A stretch of DNA of 64,000 nt. It comes from Drosophila pseudoobscura. Taxonomy: Eukaryota > Arthropoda > Insecta > Diptera > Drosophilidae. Positions 9,935 to 22,363 of the stretch are shown here, piece after piece. Each line of letters begins with the position of its first letter. The stretch's first letter is position 1. The notes under the pieces were generated by a model. That model was given only the letters and a program-made list of their open reading frames with translations. It made no database searches and was not told the DNA's origin. Location of the stretch: the NCBI RefSeq assembly GCF_009870125.1, contig NC_046683.1:66045869-66109868 (forward strand). Direction: 5' to 3'. A program made the translations under genes and the position numbers.

Positions 9935-12900
9935 CTAGACGCTCTTCAGGTAAGTGGATAGCTTCTCGCGATCGCGCTCCAGCCAGGCTGCATTCAGGCG
10001 TATTGTCTCTACGGCCTGAGACACAGTGCGCTCGCAGCCGGGTATCTGCGTTACCCTGAAGAATTCCTCCACTTCTTTGGCCTTCTCCTCGGAGGCATAG
10101 TTCTCGATGAGGTACTTTATCAGTCGCGTGAGCAGGAAGCCGCCCTTAAAAGGGAATAAGGGAATGAAGATCCCATTTGGAAACAAAGACGGACTGTAAG
10201 ATTTACCTGATAGCGTTCGAGGAGCTGCTTGTTGCTGCTCTTGAAGAACTCCCAGGCCATGTCACGGCCCTTGGGATTGATGGCAACGGCAACTATCACA
10301 AAGACAGAGTCCTGGGCGCGCACTTCACCCTAAGGAGGAGATGAAGGATGATACTCAGGGAACCACGATTATTTTGTGACACTTGCACACTTACCGACAT
10401 GGCGAAATCAATGACGCGACGCAGCAGCTTCGCATCGGTACTACAGCCGAGGGCCCGTGAGATGCGGTCCTGCTCCTCATGCAGATCGGTGGTGCGGTAC
10501 AGGGCGAGCATCTCTTCGAAAATCTGCTCATTGCCGTCCTGCAGCGCCGCCTTGTAGCAGGTGGTGCGCAGATCGGCGGGCAGCGGTTGGGTGCCGTTTA
10601 TATGACTACGGAAGCGCTGTCGGGCCACCTCGATGACATCGTTGCTGCGGAAGGACACAAGACGTGTGAGGACGAGGCTGCGCAGCAGCGTATCCAAATG
10701 GTTCTCGCCTTCGCGTGGCTCCCAGCCAAGACGCTGGGCCACTGGCTCATAGAGGTTTCGTCCAAAGCGATGAAAGTCCTCCATGAGATCCGTGTGGGAT
10801 ATCAGAACGTGCAGATTGGTCAGCGAATTGGTGATGGCTGTCCACACAGTGTAGTTTGTCTCATTTCTGTAGCCATCCACGAGGGCCAGGACGTCGGCAG
10901 TGCTGGCATGACCCGCCTGCACCATGGCGAACATATCATCGATCAGGCCCAACCGATCCAAAGGAGGAAGCTCCATATTTTTCACCGCTGGCATCAGCTG
11001 CTCCAGCATTTCCTTTGAGTAGCGCGTGCGGTAGTAGCCCACGGTGCCGGGATTGATTTTGATCCAGTCGCTGTCGGTAACGCCATCGAGGACCACCTCC
11101 ATGGATGGTTTGTCCAGCAGGAAAGTCTTGGCTATCGCAGTGGGATCGCGAGAGGTGGACACCGAAATGGGTACCACCCACAGGCAATCCCCATCGGCCT
11201 GGGAGCCATCGGCCGTGAATTTCCTTTGGCTAAGGCGCAAAATGCGCTGTGTCTTCCCTTTCTGCTCGGACTCAACGCTCACCACAGGAAATCCCTTGTA
11301 CTGTGTCCACGAGGACATGACCTCGGCCACATTCTTGGAGCTAGCCTCCTGCAGTGCCGTCCACAGATCCTCGGTGCTGGTATTGCCGTACTGATGGCGC
11401 GTCAGGTAGATATTCATACCCTTGCGGAAGTCATCTTCGCCAATGTAGTCGTGGAGCATGCGAATCACCGAGGCGCCCTTGTTGTAGCTAATCTCATCGA
11501 ATATCTCATCAATTTCCGACGGATGGCCGACAGGCACTTCGATGGGATGAGAGTTCTTCAGCGAATCCAGCTCCAGGGCACGCGTGTACATGTCCGTGAC
11601 GAACTGCGTCCAAATGTCGTACTCGGGGAACAGATGGTGCACGCAAAGGAACTCCACGAAGGAGGCATAGCCCTCGTTGAGCCACAGATGTGTCCACCAT
11701 TCCATGGTAACCAGGTTGCCTGAAAGAGAATACAAAAGATTACTAAAGTACGAGAATATGGGGACAAATGAGGCCCTTACCGAACCACTGATGTGCAATC
11801 TCATGGCCAACGGTGAGGGCAATGGACTGCTTGCGCATAAGCGATGTGTTCTTGGGATCAACGAGAACAAAGGTCTCGCGGTAGGTTACCAATCCCCAGT
11901 TCTCCATGGCACCGGCCGAGAAGTCCGAAATTGCAATGAGATCCATTTTGGGCAGTGGATAGGCAATGTTGAAGTAGTCCTTGTAAAAAGGCAGCACCTT
12001 GGTGGCCACATCCAGGGCGAATTGGCCCTGCTCCCGTTTGCCCACGGGAGTGAAGACGCGCACGATGATGCCGTCCTCCGATTTTCCCTCCACAAAGTCA
12101 TATTCGCCGACGACGCAGGCCACCAGGTAGGTGGACATGATGGGTGTACGATCGAAGCGCACGCGGCGCAGGCCGCCTTCCAGGTCGTCCTCCTTCTTGA
12201 CGGGCATATTGGACAGGGCCACCCGATTCTTGGGCACCACCAGGGTGATGTCGAAGGTGGCCTTGATGGCGGGCTCGTCCCAGCAGGGGAAGCAGCGACG
12301 CGCATCTGTGGCTTCGAACTGGGTGACGCCCGCATAGCGCTCCTCCCCGCTGGCGCTAAAGTATTTGCTGCGATAGAAGCCCTTCATTTTGTCGTTCAAC
12401 TCCCCCGTAAAGGACATTTGCAGTACGCCGGCCGTTTCCGCGGGAATAACCTTCTCGAACTCCAGCGTCGCCGTCTCTGCGTCCGTGGAGTAGACGATGC
12501 GGTCTGCTTTCATCTTGGTGCACTCGAACTCCAGCTGCGCCTCTTCGATGATTATGTCCAGGGCATTGAGGACGATCTGTTTGGTCGGCTTCTTAACCTG
12601 AAACCGGTACGGGCAAACGGTAAAACGGCAAAAGAAATGAGTCAATAACCCGTTAGAACAGAAACAGTTAGCCGGGAGATGGTAGAACAACGGCCATAAA
12701 CAGTTATTCCAAGGTCATAGAAATTGCCTCTGTTGCCTTTATTTTCGAGTTTCCGGCTTAAGCCGTCGCAATCAACAACCTCCTCCCCCCAGCCTCCTCT
12801 CGTTCAATCCCCGAAACTCGTTTTTGCCAAATTTATACACTCCCAAAACAAAACACACCAAAAAAAAATAGAACAAAACGACCAAAACGGCACTACCTGT

Positions 12901-13486
12901 GGAGCTACTTTCTGATGAGGAATAAGGAAGGGTAATTTTGTTGTTCGCATTAGAGAATTCCAATGAAATATGAAGGTACGGTACTATAATTATTCCAATC
13001 AATACAATATCCCCATTAGTGATTGGTATTTTATGAATAATTGCCATGAATCCTGCCATCATTGATTTATCTTTCTTTCCCTCTCTCTCTCTCTCACAAT
13101 AAAGAGAGTATCAAAAGTGCGACTAGGCCACGGACACATACATATGTCCATATTTGGCGTTGATTTACAGTTATGCCCCGTCATTCTGCGCATTCCCAGC
13201 AACAAAGAAACCGTTTCCTCGTGGTGTATGCAAATTGCAGCATAAAGAGAAATGCCAAACAACAAAACAAGGAGAATGTGAAAGTGAAAGCGAAGAAAGA
13301 CACGAGAGAGACAGAGAGAGAGAGAGGAGGAAGACAAGAGAGATAACGAGACTCTTTACTCACTTGGACTTGCACTATTGTCTTGCCCTTAAAGGTGAAA
13401 GCCTCCAGATCGGGCTGCAGCAGCAACTCGTAATGCTTTGGCACCACATTCGTGGGCAGCCGTTTGAACTCCAGCTTTTGCGCCAT
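9935..13486 (-). CDS. Psa: Puromycin-sensitive aminopeptidase (M1 family zinc metallopeptidase)
   Basis: A cytosolic M1 aminopeptidase that removes N-terminal residues from short peptides and acts in peptide turnover, including polyQ peptides in flies. Exons: 13486-13364, 12597-11781, 11719-10395, 10329-10207, 10144-9935. All phases agree, giving 865 residues, the usual length of the fly enzyme. Seen: N-terminal beta domain, substrate-recognition 'GAMENWG' near residue 268, the zinc motif HEIAH ('[11 protein letters not shown]') near residue 305 split by an intron just after it, the third zinc ligand in '[13 protein letters not shown]', and the catalytic Tyr region ('[12 protein letters not shown]'). 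The C-terminal ERAP1-like helical domain fills the last four hundred or so residues. I chose the Met at 13486 ('[14 protein letters not shown]'); an in-frame Met at 13513 is also possible, and the frame is open much further upstream (separate entry). Confidence 0.95.
12598..13363 (-). other. Psa intron 1
   Basis: 766 bp without coding signal, containing CT runs near 13080-13097 and a GA-rich stretch around 13290-13330. Confidence 0.8.
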
Positions 13487-13513
13487 GCCGCCGACCTCCT
13501 CCTGTTGCTGCAT

Positions 13514-13986
13514 TCGAGTCTCCTGTTGCTTGTGCGCCCCTCGAATCTGCTGATGCTGTGGTTGGCCTTGTTTCTGTCCTGGCACCACGTCCGCCGATGT
13601 GTACGCTAAGATGGCCCGATACTGATTGCACAAGTCACCGAGCAGCGGTGCGTCTGAGCTTTTCAGGGGAGCTCCCAGGGAGACGGATGAGTAGTCGCGA
13701 TAGAATTGCTTCTGAACTTTGACGAACTGCTTCGACGAAAGTAGCTCGTTCAGATGGGCAGTCTCTATTCGGCGGAGATGGGCGTTAGAATGCTTATCGA
13801 GTGTTGAGGGAGAGACGTTAGCAAACAGCCGATAATGGTTAGCAACGTTGCAGTTTTTCTGGTTGTTGAATATGGAAGGGGAAGTGTTCTGGCTGCGGGT
13901 GGACTTTCTGCTGTTATTCTCGCTGGTGTTTAGTAACTGTGGCTGGGTTTCGGTTGCGGGGTAACAGCTTTGGATGGGTCTGGTAG
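13514..13986 (-). CDS. Psa: Psa N-terminal extension, open frame without AUG (exon N2)
   Basis: From a 'CTGCTATTCCAG' acceptor at 13987 the frame runs 157 codons, with no stop and no ATG, straight into the Met at 13513 of Psa. The translated stretch is mixed-composition ('[19 protein letters not shown]', '[15 protein letters not shown]'), not low complexity. Upstream it joins in phase with a 66-nt exon at 14246-14181. It could be an alternative N-terminus using an unseen or non-AUG start, or merely an unusually open 5' UTR. Confidence 0.4.
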
Positions 13987-14180
13987 CTGGAATAGCAGAA
14001 AAAGGCAGGGCAATTGGTTCTGGTTAGTATTATCAGCGGCAAACGGGGGCGGCACGGCAAACACCACACACAAATTATTGATAAGCGTTTCTTCACGTCT
14101 TGTTATTTGATTAGCTCTGGAAGGTGGCCGGAGGGCAGGTAAGGAAGAGCGGGATCTACTCTCTCAGCTCGCTCTCTCAC

Positions 14181-14246
14181 CTTCGCACAAGTGTTGCTCG
14201 AAATCAGTGTTCGCCTTGGCTAATTCCAAGTTGAGTTTGCCAATTT
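14181..14246 (-). CDS. Psa: Possible upstream Psa exon (N1, 66 nt)
   Basis: Flanked by a 'CTTTCCAG' acceptor and a GAAG/GTGAGA donor, it encodes 'IGKLNLELAKANTDFEQHLC' with split codons on each side. Its exit phase matches the open frame of the next exon (13986). A further GTAAGT donor at 15113, with an open frame back to about 15240, matches its entry phase; that 5' exon also lacks an ATG. This may be coding or 5' UTR. Confidence 0.4.
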
Positions 14247-15308
14247 CTGGAAAGATTAGTGTTGCACTTATTGCACTTTTCGTACATTTGATTTGATAAA
14301 GTTGAATGGAGGAAAAACCGCCTTTTGTTGTTTCGTTTTCCGCGGTCGTTTTCGTTTTTACTCTTTGTAGTCCAATTCTGAGCAAAAATTAATAATAACT
14401 CTACACAATTACTACACATTTGCTACACAATGGGAGGAAAAAGAGGGTATGGAGAACAAGCAGCACCGCCAGAAAATGCAACGCATGCAAGGTGAAATCC
14501 ACCCCCTTTTCCCAATATACCTTGAAGACGAAAAGCCGATTTTGTCAAGGTATGTTGTGCTCACTCGCGAGGTGAGGTTCGTACGAACATTTAAAATTGC
14601 CTTGGCGGTTTTTGCCTGTTATCCATACCCCTTTCAGAATTAACACTCATTTTTTCGTCGCATTTTGAGCCCCCTCAGAAATATACCGTCTCATTTTCAA
14701 AATATACCGTAAATATACTGACGAATTATTCAAGTTCCATCATAAATATTCCTCGTTTTTGATATTCCGTCCAATATTGCTAGCTAGATAGAACTCTCAG
14801 CCCTGCCAACATAGTTTTATTGATGAATAAATTTATTATCGAACAACACCACGCACACACACGCTTAAAGTGTCCCACTTTTAAGTGGAACGTTTTGGGA
14901 ATGGGAAAGCAGCCACCAGCTGTTTGGCCGGCTAAATGTTATATGCAAACTTGTGTAATCACCATTTTTTAGCCTCCAGGCTTGTTTGGCCGTACGAATA
15001 CCTCCCCTAAGTGCATTCTTGTACATTGCACTTTGAGTTTTAAGTTACGCGAATTAATAAAGCAACGAGAAACTGCAGAATCAGATATTTTGGTGTATAC
15101 GACGACACTTACCAGCACTGTCGTAATAGGTTTCCTTCCACGATATTTTCAAATAAAACAAAACAAAGAATTTTGCTCGTAGCGAAAACGTTCCGAATGT
15201 TATAAATGACTCAATTTTTTTGTTGATTTGAGAACGCTAACCAGTTTGACACTGAATTTGACACAATAGCAGAGAAAAGCATCCTTGTTCACTTATCACT
15301 TGAAAACT

Positions 15309-15316
15309 TATCGATA
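15309..15316 (-). promoter_or_regulatory. DRE (TATCGATA), probable Psa promoter element
   Basis: A perfect palindromic DRE, the DREF-binding core-promoter element of fly housekeeping genes. It lies about 200 bp upstream of the donor of the most 5' candidate Psa exon (ending at 15113), a sensible spacing for a start site near 15240. The start site itself is inferred. Confidence 0.45.
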
Positions 15317-15794
15317 TATTTTTGAAATCTAATTTTCGTGCAGTAGGTTATGTTACAAATTTGATTTCATTAACCATCTAACACGTAAGAGTGTCTTGAG
15401 ACACTTATTATATTATTCACATTAGCAAAAAAAACTAAGAGCTTTTACAGCATTTAAATATTTGTTGTCTGTTAATAACAACCACACCAATTAAGTGAAG
15501 AAGTTTTTAAAACTTTTAGAACTTTTAACGGTACTTTTTATCTCCAACAATACATGCTTAGTTCCCGCTTGAAATTCGACCTGCTGCATGCTGTGCTTAG
15601 TTTTGCTAATAAAAGTCAATATATTAAACCAATCCACATAATTTTGTTCGTGGAAGATAGGTTTATTTACTATCAAGTTGCAGATATGCAAATACATGAA
15701 AAACTTGCTTTGTAGCAGAAAAATAGTGATAAGTTTCTTGAGACACTTTTGGTGTTCCACGCTATATATTACCAGTAGCTTTCTCTCAACTACT

Positions 15795-16220
15795 TGAAAT
15801 TGTTGTGTTTTTATAGTCGATACTCAAAATGAGTATTGGGGTAAATTAGGGGGTAAATTTGGGGTGAAAATGTATGTGTGTAACGTCCAGAACGAATCGT
15901 TTCCGATCCCATAAAGTATATATATTCTTGATCAGTATCAATAGCCGAGAATCTGAATTGGATCGTATCAATTTTATAGCCAGAATGAAGAAAACAATTC
16001 AATTTATTACCGCTCTGTCTCTCTCTAACACACATGTATCATAGCCGGCTTTGCTTATCGCAGAACACTAGCTCCTAGATCTCAGCGACTATAGGAGCTG
16101 GCGCAACCAAACCAAACCAAACTATGATATCGAACCTGCGCAAGTGTATTTCAAAACTTCGCCCCACCCCATTCCGCCCCCGCAAAGGACGAAAATCTGT
16201 GGCATCCTTAGATCTCAGAG
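15795..16220 (+). repeat. Dispersed non-coding repeat, copy 2
   Basis: Begins with 'GATACTCAAAATGAGTATTG' at about 15818 and carries 'TATATATTCTTGATCAG' and 'GCAAAGGACGAAAATCTGTG'. Shared blocks with copy 1 (6790-7385) and fragment copy 3 (30262-30345), all in the same orientation, mark it as a genomic repeat. Confidence 0.7.
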
Positions 16221-16620
16221 ACTATTAGAACTGACTGTAGAGTTCTCACTGTTACAAAACGATTTGTAATTTTGCACTGCAGAACTAACTGTTATAAGTG
16301 TATTTCTTGTTTCCCACTGTAGAGAGCTCACTGCTACGAAAATCTGTGGCAACCACAATTTAATGTTATATTTGGTGGATAACTATCGGACGCATATATA
16401 TTCAAAGACAGCGGTTATTTCGATTGCAGTACTACAACCCTGCAGCCCTGTGAAGTTGTAGCCAACTAAGTAAATGTTTAATATTAATTATATATATTCA
16501 GCGTTATTTTTCTGAGGTGAATTCTGATACAGCGTAAATAAACCGTCAGCCCTATTACGGTTTCAGTATATACAAAAAAGTATATCGTAAATGGGTGCCA
16601 GGGTGGCATATGTATTCAGA

Positions 16621-16630
16621 AACAGCTGTT
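16621..16630 (+). promoter_or_regulatory. E-box core-promoter motif (AWCAGCTGWT) upstream of cueball
   Basis: AACAGCTGTT is an exact match to the fly core-promoter motif known as Ohler Motif 5. It is 325 bp upstream of the cueball ATG and so a candidate part of its promoter. One 10-mer match alone is weak. Confidence 0.3.
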
Positions 16631-16954
16631 ATTTCGATTGATATATTACAACTCTGGCGACAGTGGCGACCCCTAAGTAAATAATTAAAATAAATTATAG
16701 TTATTTAGTGGAATGTTGTCGAAGTGAAGTATCGAAGTTTGTCGGGTCTGATTCGCGCTGTTTAACTCTTTTAAATCCGAGTCCGGTGAACGTGAAAACA
16801 TCGCGGTGTTTCGCAGAATCCGACTCAGTTCCACCCAATAATTCTTGTCCGCGACAATATAAACTGCAAGACTTATATTACCCTTAAATTAACCCTTAAA
16901 TAGGAAACGGTTGTGCAATCGAGTGAAGTCTGAAATTCAAAATAGGAAACAAAA

Positions 16955-19900
16955 ATGTTATGGTGTCCGTCAGTTCTAGTGCCACTTATAGCTGTTGCCG
17001 CCTGTCTGCCTGTCCTGGCAATTGGAACACCTCTCGAATGGGGTAAGAACAGAGCAGGACAAAGGGCTTCATTGACCCTCTGGCAATGCCACCTCCTAAC
17101 CTTCATTTTATTTCGACTAAAAATCAATTCAAAATCAACAATGTCGTTCCGTTCGCCTTGTTGCAGGCGAAAGATAGCCAGCCAGCCACTTGGGCTCTTA
17201 TGTAATCGCTTGACACTAGAATTATGTATTATCGAGCATGCAATGCTCGTACTCGTGCGAAAGACCTAGCTATCAGCAGAAAGGGTTTTATTATCTCTTC
17301 TATCACTCGTCGTCCCATGCGTCGAAGCGCGGGCTTTTCTTATCAATGCACACGTCCCCCCGATAACTAAAAACAAAATACATGCGAGTCAAATAATTCA
17401 AAACATTCAATTCATTATTAGTCGGTGTTTAACAAAACAGACTAACTTTCTCTTCCCATTCGATAGGGTATCGGCTACGCTCTCTCTTTCAAGTCTACTC
17501 TCTTTGGTTGTTTCGGTCCGAAATAAACGTGGCCGGCAAAAAAAAAATTTGACATTTGCCACCTATCCACCACTGCTGCCGCCATGGACTTGGGATATTT
17601 TGTCACGTATGCCACATACATCATGTGTCGCCTCGCCTCGCCTCGGCTCGGCTTCTTTTTAGATATGCTTCTAGCTCTACTGTTTTTCCATTCTCTTTCA
17701 CCACTCCGCGAAGGGAAATTATGCATGCAAGCAGTTTATGGGATTGTATTACTCCACTTTGCAGCCTGGTGCCGCCTGCTGTTTGCAGCTGGAGTGTGGA
17801 TGTGGAGTGGAGTGTTGTGTTCCCCGAAGTCCAAAGAATTTTCAAGTCGCAATTCGAAACCTCATCCGAATACGTAGCTTCGTTAGATATGCTTCTAGGC
17901 ACTGTTTAAAAATTTACAATAAGATTAATTTCCGTTCCAGCTGTTGTTGGTTCGTTTGTGTTATGTGTGTCAGGGAAATTATGCAGGCAAGCAGGGTATG
18001 GGATTCGGTTCCACGGCTTGCCACTACATTAGAATGATTCCCGAACCCGAAGGAATTTCCAAGTCGGAATCCAAAACCATTCAACCCAATCAGTATCAGA
18101 TCAAAGCTTTAATTAGATTCCTGTCCAATTCGAAACAACTATCGTGCATAATAAAAACCCATACAGCTGAAAACTGAATTTTTGTAATCGTATAGTAAAT
18201 GAGATCGATGGGGCACACCACGTGCATCGGGCAAATCCACTACGAGCATTCCCCATTCCGATACACTATGTATCACTGGCATTGAAAATCGTATCTGATG
18301 CGATAGGAAAAAGCTCCAGTGAATCATAAAATTAGAGTGGGCGTGATAAAGATAGTCCAGTAAATTCCATGGAGGAAGTAACGGTAGAAATTTGTTAATT
18401 ATAAAATTATAAAATGAAATCTAGATTTTTATTATGGAAGTGCGGGCATGCACAATTTCCCTATTGAAGTGAGGGGAAAGAGATCCTACGAGGAACACTC
18501 TACTGCTTGCTAACATTATTTCCCTGAATGAAATATCGTATCCTGTATATCGATCACGAATCTATCATTTGTGCTGTCGATGCTGTTATTTTGGTACAAC
18601 TCTCAGAAAAGTCTAGAAAACTGCTACCTCTAATCTGTAAAAGCACTTAGCAATAAGAAATAATGGCTAATAAATGGCAATTCAAAAACTTTTCTGCATC
18701 GATAAAAACGTTGACCTCAAACGCAAAAGCCTTGGAGTTCTGCAGCAGCACAGTGCGGTCATTCGTGTTTCTACTGTTGTTGTTGTTGTATTTGTATTAT
18801 TGTTTTTAAAACCATCGCGATGATAATTGGCCAGCACACGCACTCATACATATGGATGAACCATGAATAACCATTATTTATAGTATGTTTAGGTTTTTCG
18901 GGCAAAAACTATAGCAACGCAACAGCGAGTGACCTACAAAAGTGCGAGGCCCCCCTTCTAGCTCTAGGGCCAATGACCAAGTCGACATGGATTGATTTCA
19001 GACAAGATGATCGATGGATTCCAATGGAAACGGCAGTCGTGTGAAAGTAGAAGCAAGCCTACCTCGCTATCTCTCTCTCTCTCAATCTCTCCTTTAGCCT
19101 TCGGCGGGCTCGTGTTCTTTTCCGTTCCGGAACTGCTGTTCCGCCAGCTGCAGGTTTTCCACTTCCGTGCGAGATCCAATTCAGAAAAGTGCCTTTATCT
19201 TTACCCGTTTGCACAGGCAACAGGTGGCTGCTGCTGCAAGCGCAGCCTTAATCATTCATTCGCATTCACTTAACAGCCAATTAAATAAGTGACAACAGGT
19301 TTTTTGGCTTTCGATCTTATTAGGATAAGATGCAGTACCTGTATCTGTATCTGTATCTGTAGCATGGGGTTAGGGTATATTGATGTTTGCAATGCACATG
19401 GAGCTGTTTCTTATACCGCCACTACCGTGTGGTGTTTAAAAAAAAGGAATCGTCATCTGTAAGGGTATTTAGAGTTTCGGGCATGCCTCCACAAAGCTGG
19501 AGTTATTTTCTCTCTTGTTTACAATTTCGCTTGCCAGAGGGGCGGCTAATCCGCTTTCGAATCGAATCGAATCAAGGCATTGCTTATCAAATCTCTTCAT
19601 ATAACATTTTTGCACACCGTACATCCAGCCATGTTTTGTGCCTGGCCTGATACAAGGTCACCCATCGACATCGACATTGACATCACTTCGATTAGAGGTG
19701 TGAAAGATAGAGCCAATAGGGGCAGGGAAGTGGCAGTATACGGCGAAATTCCTGAGTATATGGCACCCTTCAGGTCACACAAGTCTGTGTTGACAATTCA
19801 CTGAGAGTAGGCTGGGGAAAACCCTCAAAATGCAGATAGTGGAGATGATCCTTGTCGCCAGTGAAGTGCTTTACATTTGCTTATCAGTGGCTAGACCTCT

Positions 19901-22363
19901 AGACGCGAATGATCTACGCTCCCAGACGCACATGATCGTATGTAAATGATCTCTAAAAAATGTCTGCGCCATCTTGGGGCGACACATCACATCACATCAA
20001 ATCGATTGGCGCCACATTAAGTAATCATCAATTCAATTCAATTTGCTATTAATAATTGAAGCGCAATTCAAGCAGAATATTTCTGTTGCAAAATTCTGAA
20101 TTGAGTTCCACAAATGTCGGAATGATTTGATTGGTATTTAGAGACACTTTTGGCAATGTTAATGGATCGACCGGATGGCAAGGGAGTACCCTTAGCATTG
20201 ATTGAGCTTAATTTCCGCAAACCCAAACACAGGGGGGGCAGATCTCTGAGATCACGTATGCCTTTTGATCACGATGGTATTTTATGGATTGCAATGTCTA
20301 AATCTAAATTGCAAGGATTTGGATAACATATTGAGGCATTTCTAACCGAATATCAAATTCACATTTCAGAATTCGCCATCACCTTGAAGTCGAAAATACT
20401 GTTTGTCGATGAATTCTGGCGCACTTTGGCCTCGGCGGCCCACGAGTTCGATGAACTGTCCGCCCTGACCTTTGACGAAACGGAGGAGCTCATCTACTTC
20501 AACGATCAGCAGCACCGGAATGGCAGCATATTCTCGCTGCGAAGAGATGCCCTGATGGCCTCCCACATAGCCGAGCAGGCGATACAGCGAACGGGGAATG
20601 AATCTGTGGGAGGATTGGCCTACGATCCGCTCAATCGGAACCTCTTCTGGTCGGACACGCTCCAGAAAAAGATCTTCTTTGCCTCGATCGATAGTAAAGT
20701 AACGGAGACGCCCAAAGTGTTGGTGGATCTAAGCCAGGAGGGTGCACGCCCCGACGGCGTGGCCGTGGATGTCTGTCGCAGAAAGCTCTATTGGACGAAC
20801 TCCAACATCACGCATCCCACAGTCGAGAGCATCGATTTGGCTGGCACTAACCGCCAGGTGATTATCGACACGGACATCGATATGCCGCGTGGCATTGTGG
20901 TGGACCAATTGTCGGATCGCATTTTCTGGATCGACGATCTGAAGGGCGTGTTCTTCGCATTGAAAAGTGCGCGATTGGATGGCTCCGATCGCCAGTTGGT
21001 GCTGCACGACAAGCACCACGAACCACTGAATCTTGCGGTGACCAATGATGCCATCTACTGGACGGACAAGACCACCAAGGCGGTGTGGAGTCATCCAAAG
21101 GTGCCCATTGTCAAGGCCACCACTACAACGAGTCCGCTCAAAGCAGAGGAGGAAGACGCCACGGAGACCATCCCAGACATCGAACCAGAGCCCGTGGCAG
21201 AGGTCTCCGCCCTACTTCGCGTGGCCAATCTCAGCGAGGAGGCACGCGGCATTGTGGCACGCACTGGGTTCTATCAGCGACTGCAGAAGGATGAACATTG
21301 CGCCAATATTGTTCGAAAGGTCAAGGAGCGACTGGATCTGATGACCAAGAAAAAGCAAATGCGCAGCCTCGTCGACGAGAAGACGGCCCAACTGGAGCGC
21401 GATCATTGCCTGAATGGCGGCACCTACATAGCAGATCGGGTGCTGTGCATCTGCCCGACAGGCTTCAAGGGCTCGCGCTGCGAGATTCGCGAGTGCCACA
21501 ACTTTTGTGTGCACGGCACCTGCGAGATCAGCGATCGAGCGTATCCCAAGTGCTACTGCCAGCCGGGATTCTCGGGCGAACGTTGCGAGATTAGCAAATG
21601 CTCGGGACTGTGCCTTAATGGCGGTCACTGCAAGCTGGAGGACATCTCTGAGAAGCCCAGCTGCGAGTGCCCCCATAATTTTGCGGGAGAGCGATGCGAG
21701 CAAAACTCCACGGAGATCTGTGCGTTATTTTGTCGCCTGCTGAAGCATGAGGCGGATATATATGTGCCCTTTGGTTGTCATGATATGTGAGTAGAGGCAT
21801 GGAGTCCTCAATGCAATCCTCAACTAATTCTTTCTGGTATTCTCCCTTTTAGTTGCGAGGAACTGGCCAAGGATGCAAGCGATAAGATCGCCATACCGCA
21901 GTATCACCATCTGGAGGTGTGCATGACGCCTAGTCCATGGACAAGCAATGTGATCATTGTCCTCGTTTTGGGCATAGTCTCGTGCTTCTTCCTGGTGGCC
22001 GTCATAGTACATGGCTTCCGTCGTCTGTACAAACCGAAGAGGCCACGCATCAGGAAGACATTTGTGGTACGAAAGCAGGCGCGCACGAACTCCTCCGGTG
22101 ACACGCCACTGACCAATCGCCCACTGGCCACAGAGCAGTGCGAGATTACGATAGAGAACTGCTGCAACATGAATATCTGCGAGACGGTAAGCGGGGATAT
22201 ACTCAGGATAAATTCAAGACACTCTTTGACCAATTCGATTGCCTATCCATTTCAATAGCCCTGTTTCGATCCCAAGCTGGTGGAGCAGACGCTAGCTAAG
22301 TCTTCCAATTGCAAGGAGGACAAGAAGATACTAATCCACAACATGGACGATGATCTGTACTAA
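16955..22363 (+). CDS. cue: Protein cueball (LDLR class B / EGF single-pass membrane protein)
   Basis: Cueball is a type I membrane protein with YWTD beta-propeller repeats and EGF domains, reported to act in spermatogenesis and oogenesis and at the neuromuscular junction. Exons: 16955-17042, 20370-21786, 21853-22186, 22259-22363; phases agree and give 647 residues, close to the melanogaster protein. Seen: signal peptide from Met 1 ending near 'AIGTPLEW', LDLR class B repeats ('LFWSDT', 'KLYWTNSN', 'IFWIDD', 'AIYWTDK'), three EGF modules with regular Cys spacing ('CLNGGTY...[12 protein letters not shown]', '[12 protein letters not shown]', '[12 protein letters not shown]'), a transmembrane helix ('[20 protein letters not shown]') followed by a basic stop-transfer 'RLYKPKRPR', and a tail ending 'HNMDDDLY'. 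The start has a good CAAAA-ATG context. A plus-strand AATAAA lies near 23241. Confidence 0.96.
17043..20369 (+). other. cueball intron 1 (3.3 kb)
   Basis: No coding exon found. It contains a degenerate tandem duplication (about 17660-18085), a CTGTAT hexamer run at 19334-19364, a CT run near 19070-19086, and A/T-rich DNA. The acceptor is ACATTTCAG at 20369. Confidence 0.7.
17660..18085 (+). repeat. Degenerate tandem duplication in cueball intron 1
   Basis: Blocks recur in order: 'TTAGATATGCTTCTAG' (17661 and 17883), 'GGGAAATTATGCA.GCAAGCAG' (17712 and 17978), and a 'CCGAA...AATTTTCAAGTCG' type block (17823 and 18041). Offsets of about 222, 266 and 218 bp show one unit of roughly 220 bp duplicated with a later indel. 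Confidence 0.6.

Larger units (their letters stand above)
14247..16954. other. Psa-cueball divergent intergenic region
   Basis: Holds the probable promoters of both genes, a dispersed repeat copy (15795-16220), two related short segments at 16380-16445 and 16605-16665, and near-matches to the core-promoter Motif 6 at 14679-14712. Otherwise AT-rich with no gene seen apart from the possible 5' exon of Psa ending at 15113. Confidence 0.6.

Noticed and set aside
10479..12648. Plus-strand open frames of 165-323 codons across Psa
   Set aside because: They mirror the codon bias of the minus-strand Psa exons, and Psa has complete family motifs and splice sites.
14861..14892. Inverted repeat CCACTT-TT-AAGTGG as a possible terminator or operator
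   Set aside because: The arms are only six bases in AT-rich DNA of a eukaryote; no function is supported.
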